64,000 bases of DNA, from contig CAWJIJ010000006.1 in NCBI GenBank assembly GCA_963842955.1, forward strand, positions 124,001 to 188,000, given 5' to 3'. The translations under genes were made by a program, and so were the position numbers. This stretch comes from JARFQW01 sp963842955 (GTDB taxonomy: Bacteria; Pseudomonadota; Gammaproteobacteria; Steroidobacterales; XN24). The notes under the pieces are model-generated. The model was not told the origin of the DNA and ran no database searches. It saw only the letters and a program-made list of their open reading frames with translations. The stretch's first letter is position 1. Every line of letters begins with the position of its first letter. Shown one piece after another: positions 63,216 to 64,000 of the stretch.

Positions 63216-64000
63216 GATCGGCGGCCGGCCCGGACCGCGCCTGCGGCAGATAGCGGGCCTGCAGAGCGCGGATGCGTTCCAGTTCCGTCGCCAGTTCGGC
63301 GAGGGAAGGAATGTTGAAGTCCCGTTCCAGGAGCGTCGGTACGACGCCGAAATGCGCGTAGGCCTTGTCCAGAAGATCCCATACGGGATCACTGACGTCG
63401 CTGCCGTGGGTGTCTACGCGAAGGTCCTCGGCTTCCACATAGTGGCCGGCGACATGAAAGTAGACCACCCGTTCTGCCGGCAGGGCCTTCATGTACGCCT
63501 CGGCCTCGTAGCCGTGGTTGATGCTGTTCACCACGATATTGTTCACATCGAGCAGAAGCTGGCAGTCGGCCTCGTCAAGCACGGCGCGAACGAAGTCAAT
63601 CTCGTCCATTTCCTGACCCGGCGCCGCGTAGTAGGAGACATTTTCGATCGCAATGGGCCGTTCGAGTATGTCCCGGGCGCGACGGATCCGGCCAGCAACG
63701 TAGCTCACGGCCTCGGCGGTGAACGGAATCGGCATCAGGTCATACAGGTGGCCGTCGTCGCCGCAATAGCTCAGGTGCTCGGTGTAGCAGGCAATCCCGT
63801 GGTCGTCGAGAAAACGCTTGACCCGTTGGAGAAAGGTTTCATCCAGGGGCGCCGGCCCGCCCAGAGAAAGGGACAGTCCGTGGGTGACGAACGGATAACG
63901 GCGAGTGAACCAGGAGAACCGCTCGCCAAGGCGACCGCCGGCGCCAATCCAGTTCTCGGGAGCCACCTCCAGGAAGTCGATACCCGCGGGCGGCTCCGCC
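63208..64000 (-). CDS. HvfB/BufB-like multinuclear iron-dependent oxidase (DUF692), 5' end cut off
   Basis: The gene enters from the right edge; the open frame continues to the last base (visible start PPAGIDFLEVAPENWIGAGG), so the N-terminus is missing. Visible DUF692 marks are YTEHLSYCGDDGHLYDL, PIAIENVSYYAAPG, LLLDVNNIVVNSINHGY and YFHVAGHYVEAEDLRVDTHG, which carry the expected iron-binding His, Glu, Asp and Asn residues. These enzymes modify Cys residues of a small secreted peptide, giving copper-binding products. The family was named MNIO. The gene heads the HvfB-HvfC-DoxX run in the window. Confidence 0.9.
   Translation of the reverse strand, partial: AEPPAGIDFLEVAPENWIGAGGRLGERFSWFTRRYPFVTHGLSLSLGGPAPLDETFLQRVKRFLDDHGIACYTEHLSYCGDDGHLYDLMPIPFTAEAVSYVAGRIRRARDILERPIAIENVSYYAAPGQEMDEIDFVRAVLDEADCQLLLDVNNIVVNSINHGYEAEAYMKALPAERVVYFHVAGHYVEAEDLRVDTHGSDVSDPVWDLLDKAYAHFGVVPTLLERDFNIPSLAELATELERIRALQARYLPQARSGPAADHG

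Overview
The window is a high-GC (roughly 63-66% by eye) chromosomal segment with dense protein-coding genes, short spacers, many ATGA/TGATG gene overlaps and Shine-Dalgarno sites. It most likely comes from an aerobic gammaproteobacterium, perhaps near the Chromatiales/Xanthomonadales groups. That is an inference from the gene set: class I PhaC with PhaR and phasin, FadE-type acyl-CoA dehydrogenase, homodimeric aceE with an aceF and a lipoyl-domain E3, RNase T, monothiol Grx and an HvfB/C-type cluster. I saw no rRNA, tRNA, CRISPR array, transposase, integrase or phage gene.

Layout. 1-8.5 kb: edge of a DUF1326-like gene, a CHAT-protease-like gene facing a papain-like peptidase/hydrolase fusion, a META-domain lipoprotein, a DUF938 methyltransferase and an S9 peptidase lipoprotein. 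8.7-19.9 kb: a secreted protein with a tandem duplication, a class III nucleotide cyclase with TPRs, a secreted GH13 enzyme, a second S9 peptidase, a metal-chelate ABC importer operon and a DMT exporter. 20-26.8 kb: a complete polyhydroxybutyrate locus (acetoacetyl-CoA reductase, phaR, phasin, phaA, phaC, second reductase). The first reductase and the phasin promoter share a 13-bp motif at the -35 box, which I propose as the PhaR operator. 27-35.9 kb: an old-yellow-enzyme/SnoaL fusion, orphan genes, an Asp-box propeller protein, an AraC-type regulator, methylglyoxal synthase and a secreted orphan. 36-37.8 kb: a Gram-negative sortase next to its probable single substrate (LPSTAG, membrane segment, Arg tail). 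37.9-44 kb: a voltage-gated-like cation channel with a zinc ribbon, a hydroxylase pair, a MerR regulator and a PAS/GGDEF/EAL protein. 44-52.7 kb: fadE, nadC, the sodB/DUF1289/BON/grxD run and the M17 peptidase-pyrC-rnt operon. 52.9-59 kb: the pyruvate dehydrogenase operon aceE-aceF-lpdA. 59-64 kb: a glycosyltransferase, a GltB-like flavoenzyme and DoxX-HvfC-HvfB, a bufferin/Hvf-type cluster whose precursor gene should lie just past the right edge.

Five genes (CHAT, the first S9 peptidase, grxD, aceF, lpdA) are broken by seven frameshifts. All seven are single extra bases, and several hit conserved or probably essential genes. Insertion errors in the sequence are therefore a better explanation than gene decay, and I annotate these genes as single loci.
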